From Candidatus Nitrotoga sp. MKT (GTDB taxonomy: Bacteria; Pseudomonadota; Gammaproteobacteria; Burkholderiales; Gallionellaceae): a stretch of DNA of 64,000 nucleotides. Position 1 is the first letter of the stretch; every line of letters starts with the position of its first letter. The DNA is taken from positions 17,155-81,154 of the forward strand of contig QFXH01000011.1 of assembly GCA_003402345.1 (NCBI GenBank). Reading direction: 5' to 3'. Below the pieces are notes generated by a model. The model did no database searches, was not told the origin of the DNA, and saw only the letters and a program-made list of their open reading frames with translations. Of this stretch, positions 44,655 to 56,744 are shown piece after piece. The translations under genes and the position numbers were made by a program.

Positions 44655-45341
44655 TCATGCTTTTTGAATCAGCTTGATCACATCGGGCAGCGTGTCAATA
44701 ACAGCATCCAGATCTAGTTTATCCACCGGCTCGCCGTGATTGTAACCGTAGGGTACGCAGACTATTGGACAACCGGCGGCGCGTGCCGCAACCGAGTCAT
44801 TGAGTGAATCGCCGATTAGCAGCACTTGCTCCACCGGAACGCCAAAAAATTTCGCAGCGTGCAGTAACGGCAGCGGATGTGGCTTTTTTTCAGGCAGGCT
44901 GTCGCCGGACAGCACGATCTCGAAATAACGCGCGAGTCCTAAACCCTCAAGCAGGGGCTCAGTGTAGCGTTTTACCTTATTGGTAATGCAGCCTAGGCGG
45001 AAACCTGCCGCTTGCATGGCATCCAGCCCGGCGATCACTCCATCAAACGGTTTACTCTGTAATAGCAGTTCCTTGTAATGCTGTTCGAAAATCGGCAGCG
45101 CCTGCTCATATAGATTTGCATCCGGCTCGGCATGCATGTCACCGGTCAGCGCGCGTTTTACTAGCCAACTGACCCCGTTGCCGATGTAGCTTGTCAGCAA
45201 ATCTTGCGACACGGCAGGACGGCCCAAGTCACGCAACATGCGATTAGCGGAGGCCACCAGTTCAGGTGCAGTATGAAGTAACGTACCATCCAGATCGATG
45301 AGGATAGCGGAGATGCTCAGTGGGAAATGTGCTCGCACCAT
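44655..45341 (-). CDS. gph: Phosphoglycolate phosphatase (HAD superfamily)
   Basis: This 228-residue HAD phosphatase has motif I IDLDGTLLHT, motif II SGDSLPEKKPHPLPL and motif III/IV IGDSLNDSVAARAAG. It removes phosphate from 2-phosphoglycolate formed in DNA repair or by Rubisco oxygenation. Its start overlaps the rpe stop by one base (TAATG), as is common for rpe-gph pairs, and trpE follows after about 110 bases. Confidence 0.94.
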   Translation of the reverse strand: MVRAHFPLSISAILIDLDGTLLHTAPELVASANRMLRDLGRPAVSQDLLTSYIGNGVSWLVKRALTGDMHAEPDANLYEQALPIFEQHYKELLLQSKPFDGVIAGLDAMQAAGFRLGCITNKVKRYTEPLLEGLGLARYFEIVLSGDSLPEKKPHPLPLLHAAKFFGVPVEQVLLIGDSLNDSVAARAAGCPIVCVPYGYNHGEPVDKLDLDAVIDTLPDVIKLIQKA

Positions 45342-46024
45342 TATTTGCTTACTTTGGCTAGTTCGGCGCGCAAAGCGGCGATGATGGAATCATAGCGGTG
45401 CGGATCTGTGTCCTTGCCTGCACCATACACAGCGGAGCCAGCTACGAAGGTATCGCAACCCGCAGCGGCAATTTCCGCAATATTGCTGGTGTTCACACCG
45501 CCGTCGATTTCCAGCATGATGTCGCGTCCGCTTTCATTAATTTTTTGGCGCGCGGTGCGCAGTTTGTTTAGCGCGTCGGGGATAAATTTCTGGCCGCCGA
45601 AACCGGGGTTCACTGACATTATCAGGATCAGGTCAATTTTGTCCATGACATGGTCGAGATAGTTCAAAGGTGTGCCAGGATTGAATACCAGCCCGGCCTT
45701 GCAGCCGTTTTCTTTGATCAAGCTCAGAGTGCGGTCGATGTGCTCGGACGCTTCCGGGTGAAAAGAAATAATATTGGCACCAGCTTTGGCGAAATCCGGG
45801 ATGATACGATCCACTGGCTTGACCATCAGGTGCACATCGATGTCTGCTTGGGTAACTGGACGAATGGCGGAACATACTAGTGGCCCAATGGTCAGGTTGG
45901 GTACGTAGTGGTTGTCCATCACGTCGAAGTGGATAATGTCCGCGCCAGAGGCGATTACATTGGTAACTTCTTCACCGAGCTTGGCGAAATTGGCGGAGAG
46001 AATGCTAGGTGCAATTTTGTACAT
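45341..46024 (-). CDS. rpe: Ribulose-phosphate 3-epimerase
   Basis: Rpe interconverts ribulose 5-phosphate and xylulose 5-phosphate. The 227-residue TIM barrel shows [54 protein letters not shown] and [11 protein letters not shown]. It is translationally coupled to gph. Confidence 0.97.
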   Translation of the reverse strand: MYKIAPSILSANFAKLGEEVTNVIASGADIIHFDVMDNHYVPNLTIGPLVCSAIRPVTQADIDVHLMVKPVDRIIPDFAKAGANIISFHPEASEHIDRTLSLIKENGCKAGLVFNPGTPLNYLDHVMDKIDLILIMSVNPGFGGQKFIPDALNKLRTARQKINESGRDIMLEIDGGVNTSNIAEIAAAGCDTFVAGSAVYGAGKDTDPHRYDSIIAALRAELAKVSK

Positions 46025-46136
46025 GGCGACGCCTTTAACAAGTTTGAATTCGAAACGCGCATTCTACCCGAAACTTTCCCGATGAATAAATCCAACCGGT
46101 GCAGCTCACTGCTTTTCCAAAGTAAATGGCTAAGCG

Positions 46137-47510
46137 TTATGCTTCTCGCTCATGTTCACCGCCATACTGTTGCAAGAGCTTCAGCATTGCCGCCGCTTTA
46201 TCTAACGTCTCTTGATATTCCGCATCTGCGTCGGAATCCGCTACGATCCCGCCGCCCGCCCAAAAACGGATTTCGCCATCGGCAAATACCAAAGTACGGA
46301 TAGTGATGTTGCTATCCATGTTGCCATCGAAGCCGATATAACCAATCGCACCGCAATATACCCCGCGTTGATGTGGCTCCAATTGTTCGATGATCTGCAT
46401 GGCGCGTTGTTTAGGCGCGCCCGTTACAGAGCCACCGGGGAAACAATCGCGTAACAATGCCAACGCATCGTGCCCCGCCGCAAGCTGACCCGTGACGGTA
46501 CTTACCAGATGGTGTACTTGGGCAAAGCTTTCCAGTGTAAACAGCTTGGGTACTTGCACTGAACCAGGTGTACAACTCTTGCCCAGGTCGTTACGCAGTA
46601 AATCAACAATCATTAAGTTCTCTGCGCGGTCTTTGTCGCTATGGCCCAGCTCTTGCGCCATCTTCGTATCCTCGTGCGGATTGTTGTGACGCGGGCGCGT
46701 GCCTTTGATCGGATTGGTTTCGACGCGCCCCTGCTGAACTTGCAGAAACCGTTCGGGCGAGGCGCATAGAATTTGCGCCTGTGGAAAATTAAGAAAAGCG
46801 GAATAAGGTGCCGGGCTCAAGCGGCGCAATTCGAGATATGCTTGGAACGAATCACCGGAAGCACGTGCTGCATAGCGTTGCGCCAAATTGACTTGATAAC
46901 AATCACCCGCGTGCAAATAGCGTTGTATGGCATCAAATGCGGATTTATACCCCGCGCGAGTAAAATTCGACTGAATGTGGCCATGCACTTTGAATTTTTC
47001 CTGAAGCGCGCTACTGTTCTGTTGCAATCGCTCAAGGATTTGCGGCAACACTTGCTCTGTTCCTTGCTCGCGTTGCTGTGAAACTAGATGTGTCGTCTTT
47101 TCCTGATGGTCCAGCACAATCGCCCAGTCGTAGATGCCAACCATCATGTCCGGCAGATGCTCAGTATCCTTTGTCTGCGCGGGCAAAATAAACAGGCGGC
47201 GTGCCAGATCGTAACCCCAGTAGCCTAATGCGCCGCCCATAAATGGAATGCCCGGTATTGCTGCGACAGGTGCACCCAATTGCTGGCGCAAGAGGTCAAA
47301 TGGATCCGTGGCTAAACGCTGCACACCGGTTGCATTTGTGATTGCAGTGTATGCACCCTGTGTGACCAGCGTGGCGATGGGTTGTGCGCATAGAATGTCG
47401 TAACGCCCCCGTCCACCGCTATCCAGCCACACCGCCCAAGGCAAATCCGCGATGGCCGCGAAGTAGGCGGCGGCATTGGCAGCATAGGGAAGGGAAGCGC
47501 TATAAAGCAT
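46137..47510 (-). CDS. pabB: Aminodeoxychorismate synthase component I
   Basis: PabB makes 4-amino-4-deoxychorismate for folate synthesis. It is related to TrpE but has 457 residues with the PabB-type motifs CYQVNLAQRY, PIKGTRPRHNN, NLMIVDLLRNDLGKSC, GSVTGAPKQRAMQIIEQLEPHQRG and FWAGGGIVADSD. The PIKGT lysine distinguishes PabB from TrpE (PIAGT). It is upstream of rpe on the same strand with a gap of 112 bases. Confidence 0.93.
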   Translation of the reverse strand: MLYSASLPYAANAAAYFAAIADLPWAVWLDSGGRGRYDILCAQPIATLVTQGAYTAITNATGVQRLATDPFDLLRQQLGAPVAAIPGIPFMGGALGYWGYDLARRLFILPAQTKDTEHLPDMMVGIYDWAIVLDHQEKTTHLVSQQREQGTEQVLPQILERLQQNSSALQEKFKVHGHIQSNFTRAGYKSAFDAIQRYLHAGDCYQVNLAQRYAARASGDSFQAYLELRRLSPAPYSAFLNFPQAQILCASPERFLQVQQGRVETNPIKGTRPRHNNPHEDTKMAQELGHSDKDRAENLMIVDLLRNDLGKSCTPGSVQVPKLFTLESFAQVHHLVSTVTGQLAAGHDALALLRDCFPGGSVTGAPKQRAMQIIEQLEPHQRGVYCGAIGYIGFDGNMDSNITIRTLVFADGEIRFWAGGGIVADSDADAEYQETLDKAAAMLKLLQQYGGEHEREA

Positions 47511-47801
47511 CGGTGTGGGTGGGTGAGGAGGAAGACTTAATCGCTCCGCAGTCTGCTCGATTAGCTCAAGTCCTGTATTGTGGGCTCAAGCTAGCAATTC
47601 GATTTATTTAGGTAAGGGCGGATAGAGTGAGTTTGGGTAAATATAATGATAGATGTATTTTTATACAACAGAATTACAGAGCGAATAAATCAATTTTGCG
47701 CGACCTAATCAATCCCTCTTTAAATCCTGACATTTTTATTCAGGTCGCTTATCTATTGCAGCTAAAATTGCAAGTACAAATAGCTGGAAACAATATGATG
47801 C

Positions 47802-48008
47802 CTAGGCTACTCCACGAATGAGAATTTCCAGCCCTACCTTCCCTTCACTGATTTCACGTAAGGCGATTACAGTGGGCTTATCTTTACATTCTGCCACTAG
47901 ATAGCTGGCGCCATTGGCCAACTGGCGTGCGCGGTAGGCGGCAGCCAAGGTGAGTTCAAATCGGTTAGGGATGTTTACCAAACAGTCGTCTATCGTTACA
48001 CGGGCCAT
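47802..48008 (-). CDS. rpoZ: RNA polymerase omega subunit
   Basis: Omega helps assemble and stabilise RNA polymerase and forms part of the ppGpp site. The 68 residues [20 protein letters not shown] and the helix [11 protein letters not shown] are typical. It follows gmk by 17 bases, the common order, but the usual next gene spoT is absent here; the next gene is pabB. Confidence 0.96.
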   Translation of the reverse strand: MARVTIDDCLVNIPNRFELTLAAAYRARQLANGASYLVAECKDKPTVIALREISEGKVGLEILIRGVA

Positions 48009-48025
48009 AGTGTAGTGTCTCCTTA

Positions 48026-48634
48026 TTATTGCAGTTGATTAATTAAAGTTTGCTGGCGTGCGAGCTGTCTATCGCGGCGAAGTCCTGCGGCAACGACGAT
48101 GGCATTAAGCTGTTGCAAAGCAATGTCCAGATTGTCGTTAATAATAACATAATCAAACTCTACGACATGGGCGATGTCTTCTTTCGCGGCGTGTAAACGT
48201 TGTGCGATTACGTTGGCGTCATCCTGTCCGCGTCCATGCAGGCGATCCTCCAGCGCTTGCAAAGAGGGAGGCAGGATGAAGATGCTGATGCAATCCGGAA
48301 ATGCGCGCCGTACTTGCGCCGCGCCCTGCCAATCAATTTCCAATAGTATGTCGCGCCCGCTCAAAATTTCAGCTTCAATCCAGGATTGCGAAGTGCCATA
48401 GAGGTTGCCATATACCTCAGCGCTTTCCAAAAAATCACCATGCTTTGCCATGTCCAAGAAAATTTCACGGCTCACAAAATGATAATCTTCCCCCTCGGTC
48501 TCGCTTGGGCGTGGTGCTCGCGTCGTGTAGGAAACAGAAATATCAACCTGTTGATTGCTGGTTAGCAACGAGCGGACTAAGCTGGTTTTTCCTGCACCTG
48601 ATGGCGCACTGACAATAAAAAGATTTCCCGGCAT
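48026..48634 (-). CDS. gmk: Guanylate kinase
   Basis: Gmk phosphorylates GMP to GDP. The 202 residues have the P-loop [16 protein letters not shown], the GMP-binding [23 protein letters not shown] segment and the lid region. It is followed by rpoZ. The first gene of this minus-strand set, it faces gltB across a 515-base gap. Confidence 0.97.
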   Translation of the reverse strand: MPGNLFIVSAPSGAGKTSLVRSLLTSNQQVDISVSYTTRAPRPSETEGEDYHFVSREIFLDMAKHGDFLESAEVYGNLYGTSQSWIEAEILSGRDILLEIDWQGAAQVRRAFPDCISIFILPPSLQALEDRLHGRGQDDANVIAQRLHAAKEDIAHVVEFDYVIINDNLDIALQQLNAIVVAAGLRRDRQLARQQTLINQLQ

Positions 48635-49149
48635 ATTTATGTATTAAGCATCTTTGAACATTGAGCAGTATTTTCAACATAAAACCTCACTGCGAAGCGC
48701 AATGTAATTTTATCATCAACTAGCGGGAGCTTCTGAAAATTCAATATTTTCCCAAATCCAAGTCATGTAAACAATTTCGTACTACTTTAGTATGCCTGAT
48801 ATGTGAGCCAAAAAATTTTGGCGAAGAACGCGCTGCGTAAACAAATGTTGGTGAATACGGATTTGAGAGATCCCTGATCATAATGTTGCATGGTGCAAAC
48901 TAAAAGGGGGCGCTAGCGCGTGGCTCAGGGCGCTGTATCTTTATGCCTTCGCCTTAATGGAGATACACCGCCATCCAGCCTGAATTTCATATTCGACCAG
49001 GTTCTGGGTTGCTGTTCGTCTCGAGACAAGGTAATATTTCCGCCCTTTCGCCTTGTATTTTTGCGGGCATAGATTGTATAAATAGCGCTGTGGCGATATG
49101 TGTGTCGCCACTTTTTTTGGGGTTAGTGATTTTTAATGAGGAACAACGT
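48635..49149. other. Divergent intergenic region between gmk and gltB with structured elements
   Basis: No gene is supported. Notable features are an inverted repeat TTGCATGGTGCAA (48886-48898), a palindrome GCGCTAGCGC (48910-48919), a hairpin of 10 pairs including two G-T pairs (GTATCTTTAT 48935-48944 with ATGGAGATAC 48957-48966), a possible promoter (TTGTAT and TATAAA 18 bases apart, 49053-49082), and a terminator-like hairpin at 49090-49118. It could hold a small RNA or a long regulated leader for gltB. Confidence 0.45.
49090..49118 (+). terminator. Terminator-like hairpin in the gltB leader
   Basis: The stem GTGGCGA and TCGCCAC with an 8-base loop is followed by seven T residues, 31 bases before the gltB start. 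No plus-strand gene lies upstream, so it may end a small RNA or act as an attenuator of gltB. Confidence 0.7.
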
Positions 49150-52100
49150 GTGAGTCATTCTTCGTTGCCGGTCCAGCAGGGTTTGTATGACCCGCGCCAT
49201 GAGCACGATGCTTGCGGAGTGGGCTTTGTGGCGCATATCAAGGGTAAGCAGAGCCATGACATGATCTGTCAAGGCCTACAGATACTCAAAAATCTTACTC
49301 ATCGCGGCGCGGTGGGCGCTGACCCCTTGGCGGGAGATGGTGCGGGTATTCTGATCCAGATTCCAGATGTATTTTTGCGTAAATCATGCGCTGCACAGGG
49401 CATATCCCTGCCGGCGGCGGGCAAATACGGGGTGGGTATGTTGTTCTTGCCGCGCGATGCGGCGGCACGTGCCGCCTGCGAGCAGGTGATTGCCGACAAG
49501 ATTGCTGCGGAAGGACAAGTTTTGTTGGGTTGGCGTGATGTGCCGGTGGACAATAGTAGCTTGGGCGAAAGCGTTAAGGCGGTTGAGCCATTGGTACGCC
49601 AAGTATTCATTGGATGCGGTTCGAATTGCACGGATATCGATAGCTTCGAACGTAAGTTGTTTGTCATTCGCAAGATTGCAGAACACGCTGTGCGCGGCCT
49701 GCCCAATGAACAAGGGCGAGGTTTCTATATACCGTCGCTTTCTGCGCGCACTATCGTATACAAGGGTATGTTGTTGGCCGATCAAGTCGGCGAGTATTAC
49801 CTTGATCTGCAAGATGAGAGTATGGTCAGCGCATTGGCGCTGGTGCATCAACGTTTTTCCACCAATACTTTCCCCTCCTGGGATCTGGCGCATCCATTCC
49901 ACATGATTGCGCACAATGGTGAGATCAATACCTTGCGCGGTAATGTGAACTGGATGACAGCGCGTCATGCAGCGATGTCATCCAGTTTGCTGGGCGCAGA
50001 TCTGGAAAAATTGTGGCCGTTAATTGTGGAAGGCCAATCCGATTCCGCCTGTTTTGATAATGCACTGGAACTGCTGGTGGCAGGCGGTTATTCGCTGCCG
50101 CACGCGATGATGCTGCTGATTCCTGAAGCTTGGGCAGGTAATCCATTGATGGATGAAGAGCGCCGCGCTTTTTATGAATACCATGCTGCGTTGATGGAGC
50201 CGTGGGATGGCCCCGCTGCCGTGGCTTTCACGGATGGCCGCATGATTGGCGCGACGCTGGACCGCAACGGCCTGCGTCCGGCGCGCTATCTGATTACAGA
50301 TGATGATTTGGTGTTGATGGCGTCTGAAATGGGTGTGCTGGATATTCCGCAAAGCAAAATTGTGAAGAAGTGGCGGCTACAGCCGGGCAAGATGTTCCTC
50401 ATCGACTTGGAAGCCGGTCGTATTATAGATGACACCGAATTAAAGCAGCAGCTCGCTACCGCAAAACCGTATCGCGAATGGATTGAGAAGTCACGCTATT
50501 TCCTCGGCGACCTGCCAAGTGTAGACGTAAAGAAAAACTTATTAGACACCAGCCTGCTGGATACGCAGCAGGCATTTGGTTATTCGCAGGAAGACATCAA
50601 ATTCATTCTTGCGCCCATGGCTGCAGCTGGGGAAGAGGCAACCGGCTCTATGGGTAACGATGCTACTTTGCCGGTGTTGTCGGATAAAAACAAAGTTTTG
50701 TACAGCTATTTCAAGCAGCTTTTCGCTCAGGTGACTAACCCGCCTATCGATCCGATCCGTGAAGAGATCGTTATGTCGCTTACTTCGTTTATTGGCCCGA
50801 AACCCAATCTGCTTGGTATCGATGAGACCAATCCGCCGCTGCGCCTTGAGGTGCATCAGCCTGTGTTATCCAATGAAGATTTGGCCAAGCTGCGCGACAT
50901 CAGCACATTGACACAAGGACGTTATAAGGCGTTGGTACTGGATATTACTTATCCTGCGATACAGGGCGCGGCGGGTTGCGAGGATGCAATCAAGGCATTG
51001 AGTGCCGCAGCAGACCAGGCGGTGGCGGATGGTTATAACGTGCTGATTTTGTCCGATCGTGCGGTTTCAAGTAAACGCGTGACGATTCCGGCTTTGCTGG
51101 CTTGTGCGGGCGTGCACCATCATTTGGTGCGCGAAGGGCTGCGCACCAGCACCGGACTGGTGGTGGATTCCGGTTCCGTGCGTGAAACCCATCACTTCGC
51201 ACTCCTTGCCGGTTATGGCGCTGAGGCGATATGCCCGTGGTTGGCCTATGAAACTATTGCTGCCATGAGTGATTATTTACCTGCGGGTCTATCGAGCAAG
51301 GATGCAAATAAACGTTTCATTAAAGCAATAAATAAGGGGCTACTCAAGGTAATGTCCAAAATGGGCATTTCCACTTATCAGTCTTATTGCGGCGGGCAAA
51401 TTTTCGAGGCAATCGGCCTAAACGCTGATTTTGTGTCGCAGTATTTCACTGGCACGGCGACCCAGATCGAAGGCATTGGCTTACCTGAAGTGGCCGAAGA
51501 GGCGATACGTATCCATCAAGCCGCTTTCGGCAACGATCCGGTGCTATCCAATGCATTGGAAGCGGGAGGAGAATATGCGTACCGTGTGCGGGGTGAAGAG
51601 CATATGTGGACGCCGGATGTTGTCGCCAAGCTGCAACATGCCACGCGTTCCAACAATGGGCAGGCGTACAAAGAATATGCAAAGCTGATAAACGACCAGA
51701 CGCAGCGCATGAAGACATTGCGCGGCTTGTTCGAGATCAAACCCGCCGGCGCGCCCGTGCCGTTGGCAGAGGTCGAACCGGCGAAAGAAATTGTCAAACG
51801 TTTTGCTACGGGAGCAATGTCGCTTGGATCTATTTCCACCGAGGCACACACCGCTTTAGCCATCGCAATGAACCGTATCGGGGGGAAATCCAATACGGGC
51901 GAAGGTGGCGAAGACCCGATGCGCTTCAAGCCAATTAAAGGTGGTGAGAAATTATCGGAAATTATAGGTAAAGGACGTATTGAAGCTGATTTGACTTTAT
52001 TATCAGGCGATTCATTGCGCTCCAAAATAAAACAAGTGGCCTCGGGTCGCTTTGGTGTAACAGCGGAATACTTGACGAGCGCCGATCAAATTCAAATCAA

Positions 52101-53823
52101 GATGGCGCAGGGCGCAAAGCCGGGTGAAGGCGGCCAGTTGCCCGGCCACAAGGTGTCAGAATACATCGCTAAACTGCGTTTCGCCATACCTGGTGTAGGG
52201 TTGATTTCACCGCCGCCGCATCACGATATTTATTCCATCGAAGACCTGGCACAGCTCATTCATGATCTGAAAAACGCCAATCCGCACGCCTCCATTTCGG
52301 TCAAGCTGGTATCTGAAGTGGGCGTAGGTACGGTAGCGGCCGGGGTGGCCAAGGCCAAGGCGGATCATATAACGGTTGCCGGCCACGATGGTGGCACGGG
52401 TGCTTCGCCGTTGTCTTCCATTAAGCATGCCGGCACCCCGTGGGAACTCGGGCTGGCAGAAGCTCAGCAAACGCTGGTGTTAAACCGGTTGCGTGGACGG
52501 ATTGTTTTGCAGGTGGATGGCCAGTTAAAGACCGGGCGCGATGTGTTAATCGGCGCGTTACTCGGCGCGGATGAGTTTGGTTTTGCCACAGCGCCACTGG
52601 TAGTAGAGGGCTGCATTATGATGCGCAAGTGCCATCTCAACACTTGTCCAGTGGGCGTAGCGACGCAAGATCCCGAATTACGCAAGAAATTTACCGGTCA
52701 ACCTGAACATGTGGTGAATTATTTCTTCTTTGTGGCCGAAGAAGTGCGCGAATACATGGCACAGATCGGTATCCGCAAGTTCGATGATTTAATCGGCCGT
52801 AGCGAATTGCTTGACGCAAAACATGTCATTGCACATTGGAAAGCTAAAGGTTTGGATTTCTCCAAAATTTTCCATCAGCCGGATGTACCGGCTAGCGTGG
52901 CGCGCCGCCATGCCGAAGAACAGGACCATGGGCTGACTCAGGCATTGGACCATCGGCTTATTGCTGAAGCCATGCCTGCGTTGGAAAATAAGTTGCCGGT
53001 AATAATAGAAGGCCGCATTAGCAATGTTAACCGCACCGTCGGCGCAATGCTGTCGCATGAGGTGGCAAAGCGCTATGGCCAAGCGGGATTGCCGAACGAT
53101 ACGATTATGGTGAAACTACAAGGTACGGCCGGGCAGAGCTTCGGCGCTTTCCTCGCGCATGGCATTACCTTCGAATTGTCTGGAGAGGGCAATGACTATG
53201 TCGGCAAAGGATTATGTGGCGGGCGTATCGTGGTGCTACCACCCAAGGAATGCAATATCGTGGCCGAGGAAAATATCATCGTTGGCAATACCGTTCTGTA
53301 TGGTGCGACCAGCGGCGAATGCTATTTCCGAGGGGTGGCTGGCGAGCGCTTCGCAGTGCGCAATTCCGGCGCTATTGCGGTAGTGGAAGGTTTGGGTGAC
53401 CACGGTTGCGAATATATGACCGGCGGTATAGTGGCTGTGCTGGGCCAGACCGGGCGTAATTTTGCTGCGGGTATGTCCGGCGGCGTTGCTTATGTACTGG
53501 ATGAGGACGGCGGCTTCGAACATCGTTGCAATCTGGCGATGGTGCAACTGGAGCCGGTACCCGATGAGGCCGCAGCGAGCGAACTGGGTCAAGTTGAAAC
53601 GCATGGCCGGGTGCATTTTAACCATCTCGGCAAGGCCGATGAACAGGTTTTGCGCGACATGGTAACTGCGCATCTGCGCTACACCAACAGTGTCCGTGCC
53701 CAGGATATTTTAAATAATTGGGCGCACTACTTGCCGAAATTTATCAAGGTCATGCCGACTGAATATCGCCGTGCCTTACAAGAAGTCGCGGCAGAACAAA
53801 CCAAGCAATTGGAGGCTGTATAA
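49150..53823 (+). CDS. gltB: Glutamate synthase (NADPH), large subunit
   Basis: GltB transfers the amide of glutamine to 2-oxoglutarate, completing ammonia assimilation with glnA. With the GTG start at 49150 the protein has 1557 residues, normal for the family. The nucleophilic Cys22 in HDACGVGF becomes the N terminus after removal of a short propeptide. The FMN domain and the CxxxxxC cluster ([17 protein letters not shown]) are present. The frame is open back to 49009, but AGGA lies just before 49150. gltD starts immediately after its stop. Confidence 0.96.
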   Translation: MSHSSLPVQQGLYDPRHEHDACGVGFVAHIKGKQSHDMICQGLQILKNLTHRGAVGADPLAGDGAGILIQIPDVFLRKSCAAQGISLPAAGKYGVGMLFLPRDAAARAACEQVIADKIAAEGQVLLGWRDVPVDNSSLGESVKAVEPLVRQVFIGCGSNCTDIDSFERKLFVIRKIAEHAVRGLPNEQGRGFYIPSLSARTIVYKGMLLADQVGEYYLDLQDESMVSALALVHQRFSTNTFPSWDLAHPFHMIAHNGEINTLRGNVNWMTARHAAMSSSLLGADLEKLWPLIVEGQSDSACFDNALELLVAGGYSLPHAMMLLIPEAWAGNPLMDEERRAFYEYHAALMEPWDGPAAVAFTDGRMIGATLDRNGLRPARYLITDDDLVLMASEMGVLDIPQSKIVKKWRLQPGKMFLIDLEAGRIIDDTELKQQLATAKPYREWIEKSRYFLGDLPSVDVKKNLLDTSLLDTQQAFGYSQEDIKFILAPMAAAGEEATGSMGNDATLPVLSDKNKVLYSYFKQLFAQVTNPPIDPIREEIVMSLTSFIGPKPNLLGIDETNPPLRLEVHQPVLSNEDLAKLRDISTLTQGRYKALVLDITYPAIQGAAGCEDAIKALSAAADQAVADGYNVLILSDRAVSSKRVTIPALLACAGVHHHLVREGLRTSTGLVVDSGSVRETHHFALLAGYGAEAICPWLAYETIAAMSDYLPAGLSSKDANKRFIKAINKGLLKVMSKMGISTYQSYCGGQIFEAIGLNADFVSQYFTGTATQIEGIGLPEVAEEAIRIHQAAFGNDPVLSNALEAGGEYAYRVRGEEHMWTPDVVAKLQHATRSNNGQAYKEYAKLINDQTQRMKTLRGLFEIKPAGAPVPLAEVEPAKEIVKRFATGAMSLGSISTEAHTALAIAMNRIGGKSNTGEGGEDPMRFKPIKGGEKLSEIIGKGRIEADLTLLSGDSLRSKIKQVASGRFGVTAEYLTSADQIQIKMAQGAKPGEGGQLPGHKVSEYIAKLRFAIPGVGLISPPPHHDIYSIEDLAQLIHDLKNANPHASISVKLVSEVGVGTVAAGVAKAKADHITVAGHDGGTGASPLSSIKHAGTPWELGLAEAQQTLVLNRLRGRIVLQVDGQLKTGRDVLIGALLGADEFGFATAPLVVEGCIMMRKCHLNTCPVGVATQDPELRKKFTGQPEHVVNYFFFVAEEVREYMAQIGIRKFDDLIGRSELLDAKHVIAHWKAKGLDFSKIFHQPDVPASVARRHAEEQDHGLTQALDHRLIAEAMPALENKLPVIIEGRISNVNRTVGAMLSHEVAKRYGQAGLPNDTIMVKLQGTAGQSFGAFLAHGITFELSGEGNDYVGKGLCGGRIVVLPPKECNIVAEENIIVGNTVLYGATSGECYFRGVAGERFAVRNSGAIAVVEGLGDHGCEYMTGGIVAVLGQTGRNFAAGMSGGVAYVLDEDGGFEHRCNLAMVQLEPVPDEAAASELGQVETHGRVHFNHLGKADEQVLRDMVTAHLRYTNSVRAQDILNNWAHYLPKFIKVMPTEYRRALQEVAAEQTKQLEAV

Positions 53824-55251
53824 ATGGGTAAGATTACCGGATTCATGGAATTCCGCCGTTTAAGCGAGCACAGCTTGCCGGTCGCGGAACGCCTGAAAAA
53901 TTATCAGGAATTCATACCGCGTTTGACCGACCCGCAGGCTTCCGTGCAGGGTTCGCGTTGTATGGACTGTGGCATTCCATTTTGTACTACGGGCTGTCCG
54001 GTTAATAACATCATCCCGGACTGGAATGATTTGGTTTATCGGGGCAACTGGAAGCAGGCGCTGGACGTACTGCATTCCACTAACAATTTTCCAGAATTCA
54101 CCGGACGAATTTGTCCTGCGCCGTGTGAGGCGGCCTGCACATTGACCATTAATGACGATGCGGTCGGCATAAAATCAATCGAGCATGCCATCATCGACAA
54201 AGGCTGGGAAGAAGGTTGGGTGCTGCCGCAACCAGCACAGACCAAATCCGGCAAGCGGATTGCCGTGGTTGGCTCTGGCCCGGCTGGCTTGGCGTGCGCC
54301 CAGCAATTAGCACGTGTCGGGCATGACGTGGTGGTGTTTGAGAAAAATGATCGGATTGGTGGCCTTTTGCGGTATGGCATTCCTGACTTCAAACTCGAAA
54401 AGTCGCACATCGACCGTCGCATAGAACAGATGCGTGCCGAAGGTGTGGAATTCCGCGTCGGGCAGCATATCGGCGTGCAAGTGTCGGCACAAAAACTGAA
54501 GGATGAGTTCGACGCAGTGGTATTAGCGGGTGGGGCTGAACAACCACGTGATTTGCCAGTGCCAGGGCGTGAGTTGCAGGGAGTACACTTTGCAATGGAA
54601 TTTCTGCCGCAGCAGAACAGAATAGTGGCGGGAGACGTGGTGCCCGATCAGATTAAAGCGACGGGCAAACATGTGGTGGTGATCGGCGGCGGTGACACGG
54701 GTTCCGACTGTGTCGGTACGTCCAACCGACATGGCGCGGCTTCGGTGACCCAGTTTGAGGTCATGCCACGCCCGCCCGAGCAGGAGAATAAGCCGCTGAT
54801 CTGGCCATACTGGCCAATGAAGCTACGCACTTCCAGCTCCCATGATGAAGGCTGTCAGCGTGATTGGGCTGTGGCGACCAAGGAATTAACCGGTAACAAT
54901 GGCAAGATCGAAAAATTGCATGCCGTGCGCGTTGAATGGAAAGACGGAAAAATGCAAGAAGTGCCGGGCAGCGAAATTGAAATGAAGGCCGATCTCGTAC
55001 TTTTGGCTATGGGCTTCGTCAGCCCGATGCAGCAAGTCCTGGAAGCGTTTGGCGTTGAAAAGGATGGCCGTGGCAATGCCAAGGCTGTCACTGAGGGAGC
55101 GGGCTATTATCAGACATCGGTGGATAAGGTTTTTGCTGCTGGTGATATGCGGCGTGGCCAGTCGCTAGTGGTGTGGGCAATACGCGAAGGCCGCCAGGCG
55201 GCGCGTGCAGTGGATGAGTATTTGATGGGTAGTTCCAGTTTGCCGCTCTAA
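53824..55251 (+). CDS. gltD: Glutamate synthase (NADPH), small subunit
   Basis: GltD passes electrons from NADPH through FAD and iron-sulfur centres to GltB. The 475 residues show the N-terminal cluster cysteines in [17 protein letters not shown] and CPAPCEAAC, the FAD-binding [16 protein letters not shown] and the NADPH-binding [15 protein letters not shown]. It begins directly after gltB, so the two are co-expressed. Confidence 0.96.
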   Translation: MGKITGFMEFRRLSEHSLPVAERLKNYQEFIPRLTDPQASVQGSRCMDCGIPFCTTGCPVNNIIPDWNDLVYRGNWKQALDVLHSTNNFPEFTGRICPAPCEAACTLTINDDAVGIKSIEHAIIDKGWEEGWVLPQPAQTKSGKRIAVVGSGPAGLACAQQLARVGHDVVVFEKNDRIGGLLRYGIPDFKLEKSHIDRRIEQMRAEGVEFRVGQHIGVQVSAQKLKDEFDAVVLAGGAEQPRDLPVPGRELQGVHFAMEFLPQQNRIVAGDVVPDQIKATGKHVVVIGGGDTGSDCVGTSNRHGAASVTQFEVMPRPPEQENKPLIWPYWPMKLRTSSSHDEGCQRDWAVATKELTGNNGKIEKLHAVRVEWKDGKMQEVPGSEIEMKADLVLLAMGFVSPMQQVLEAFGVEKDGRGNAKAVTEGAGYYQTSVDKVFAAGDMRRGQSLVVWAIREGRQAARAVDEYLMGSSSLPL

Positions 55252-55657
55252 ATTGAGTTGTCCATAATCAGGCGCTGAATGACGGATTGCATGCAATCAG
55301 CAAGCTGCGTTGACTTCTCTTAATAGCAGCTATTCCGGGAATCCTACCCGGTACGTTCAGGGTATCGGTGCTATGAACAATAGATTGCCTTCACTGCACC
55401 TGCGCCTGGACACCCAAAAACCCTTCTTCATCTATGGGATGATGCACAACAAAATACCGCAGGGCATCCCTTCATTTCAAGATATTGATGCTTGAAGACG
55501 ATATTATCTTCCTGGTTTTTTGCATGTATCTGCGTCACTAATGATGCAGACCCTTTGCGTAACCAAGTTACCTAGCTAAGCTCCCTGATAAGGGGAGTTC
55601 GGGAGATCAGGGGTAAAGCTGTTTAAATTTAGTCAATATAAATTAAAAGAGAACAAC
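55252..55657. other. Intergenic region between gltD and hemE
   Basis: No convincing gene is seen. It contains a 14-base palindrome GATTGCATGCAATC (55285-55298) and, near hemE, two overlapping hairpins that cannot form together: CTCCC/GGGAG (55581-55597) and CCCTGAT/ATCAGGG (55583-55612). These could affect the hemE leader, but no known riboswitch is recognised. Confidence 0.4.
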
Positions 55658-56722
55658 ATGAATTTCAAGTTAAAAAATGACACTTTCCTGCGTGCTTTGC
55701 TACGTCAACCGACTGACTATACCCCCGTGTGGATGATGCGTCAGGCCGGACGATATCTGCCGGAATACTGTGCCACGCGTAAGCGCGCCGGCAGTTTTCT
55801 GGATTTATGCAAAAGCCCCGACATGGCTACGGAAGTTACATTGCAACCGCTGGAGCGATTCCCTCTGGATGCCGCAATTTTGTTTTCCGACATTCTCACC
55901 ATACCGGATGCGATGGGTCTTGGACTGTATTTCTCCGAAGGAGAAGGACCCAAGTTTGAGCGCCCCTTGCGCGACGAAGCTGCTATTAAAGCGTTAAGGG
56001 TACCAGACATTAATAAAGATCTGCGTTACGTCACCGACGCAGTATCGCAAATTCGCAAGGCGTTGAATGGTAGCGTGCCATTAATTGGTTTTTCTGGCAG
56101 CCCGTGGACGCTATCTTGTTACATGGTGGAAGGCGGTGGCAGCGACGATTATGCACGTGTAAAAACGTTGATGTACAAAGAACCCAAGCTGATGCACCAT
56201 ATTCTGGAAGTTACTGCACAAGCGGTAACACAGTATCTTAACGCCCAGATTGAAGCAGGTGCACAGACTGTGATGATTTTTGATTCCTGGGGTGGCGTAC
56301 TTTCACATGCCGCTTACTACGAATTTTCACTGCCTTACTTGCAGAAAATCGTGCAAGGGCTAAAGCGCGAATATGATGGCGTGAAAATTCCAGTGATTGT
56401 ATTTACCAAAGGTGGTGGGTTGTGGTTGGATAGTATTGCCGATATTGGCTGCGATGCGGTGGGGTTGGACTGGACCATGGACATTGGTGTAGCGCGGCAA
56501 AAAGTGGGCCATAAGGTTGCGTTGCAAGGTAATTTGGATCCAGCCGTGCTGTTTGCCACGCCGGAAGTTATCCGTGCTGAGACGGAACGCGTGCTGGTTA
56601 GTTATGGCTATGGCAGCGGCCATGTATTTAATCTGGGACATGGCATTTCTCAATTCACCAACCCTGACCATGCTGCGGTGTTGGTACAAGCAGTCCATGA
56701 GTTAAGCCGCAAATATCACTAA
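55658..56722 (+). CDS. hemE: Uroporphyrinogen decarboxylase
   Basis: HemE removes four carboxyl groups from uroporphyrinogen III in haem synthesis. The 354 residues carry the N-terminal signature [16 protein letters not shown], with the active-site Asp in [16 protein letters not shown], and [26 protein letters not shown] precedes the ATG. It lies upstream of priA; this pair is often near the origin region in betaproteobacteria. Confidence 0.97.
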   Translation: MNFKLKNDTFLRALLRQPTDYTPVWMMRQAGRYLPEYCATRKRAGSFLDLCKSPDMATEVTLQPLERFPLDAAILFSDILTIPDAMGLGLYFSEGEGPKFERPLRDEAAIKALRVPDINKDLRYVTDAVSQIRKALNGSVPLIGFSGSPWTLSCYMVEGGGSDDYARVKTLMYKEPKLMHHILEVTAQAVTQYLNAQIEAGAQTVMIFDSWGGVLSHAAYYEFSLPYLQKIVQGLKREYDGVKIPVIVFTKGGGLWLDSIADIGCDAVGLDWTMDIGVARQKVGHKVALQGNLDPAVLFATPEVIRAETERVLVSYGYGSGHVFNLGHGISQFTNPDHAAVLVQAVHELSRKYH

Positions 56723-56744
56723 AAATACTTGACATTTTGTCTGG

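Noticed and set aside
49009..49149. N-terminal extension of gltB
   Set aside because: It runs through a promoter-like region and a terminator hairpin, and the GTG at 49150 has a ribosome site and gives the normal propeptide.
55310..55495. 61-residue frame between gltD and hemE
   Set aside because: No recognisable protein and no ribosome site.
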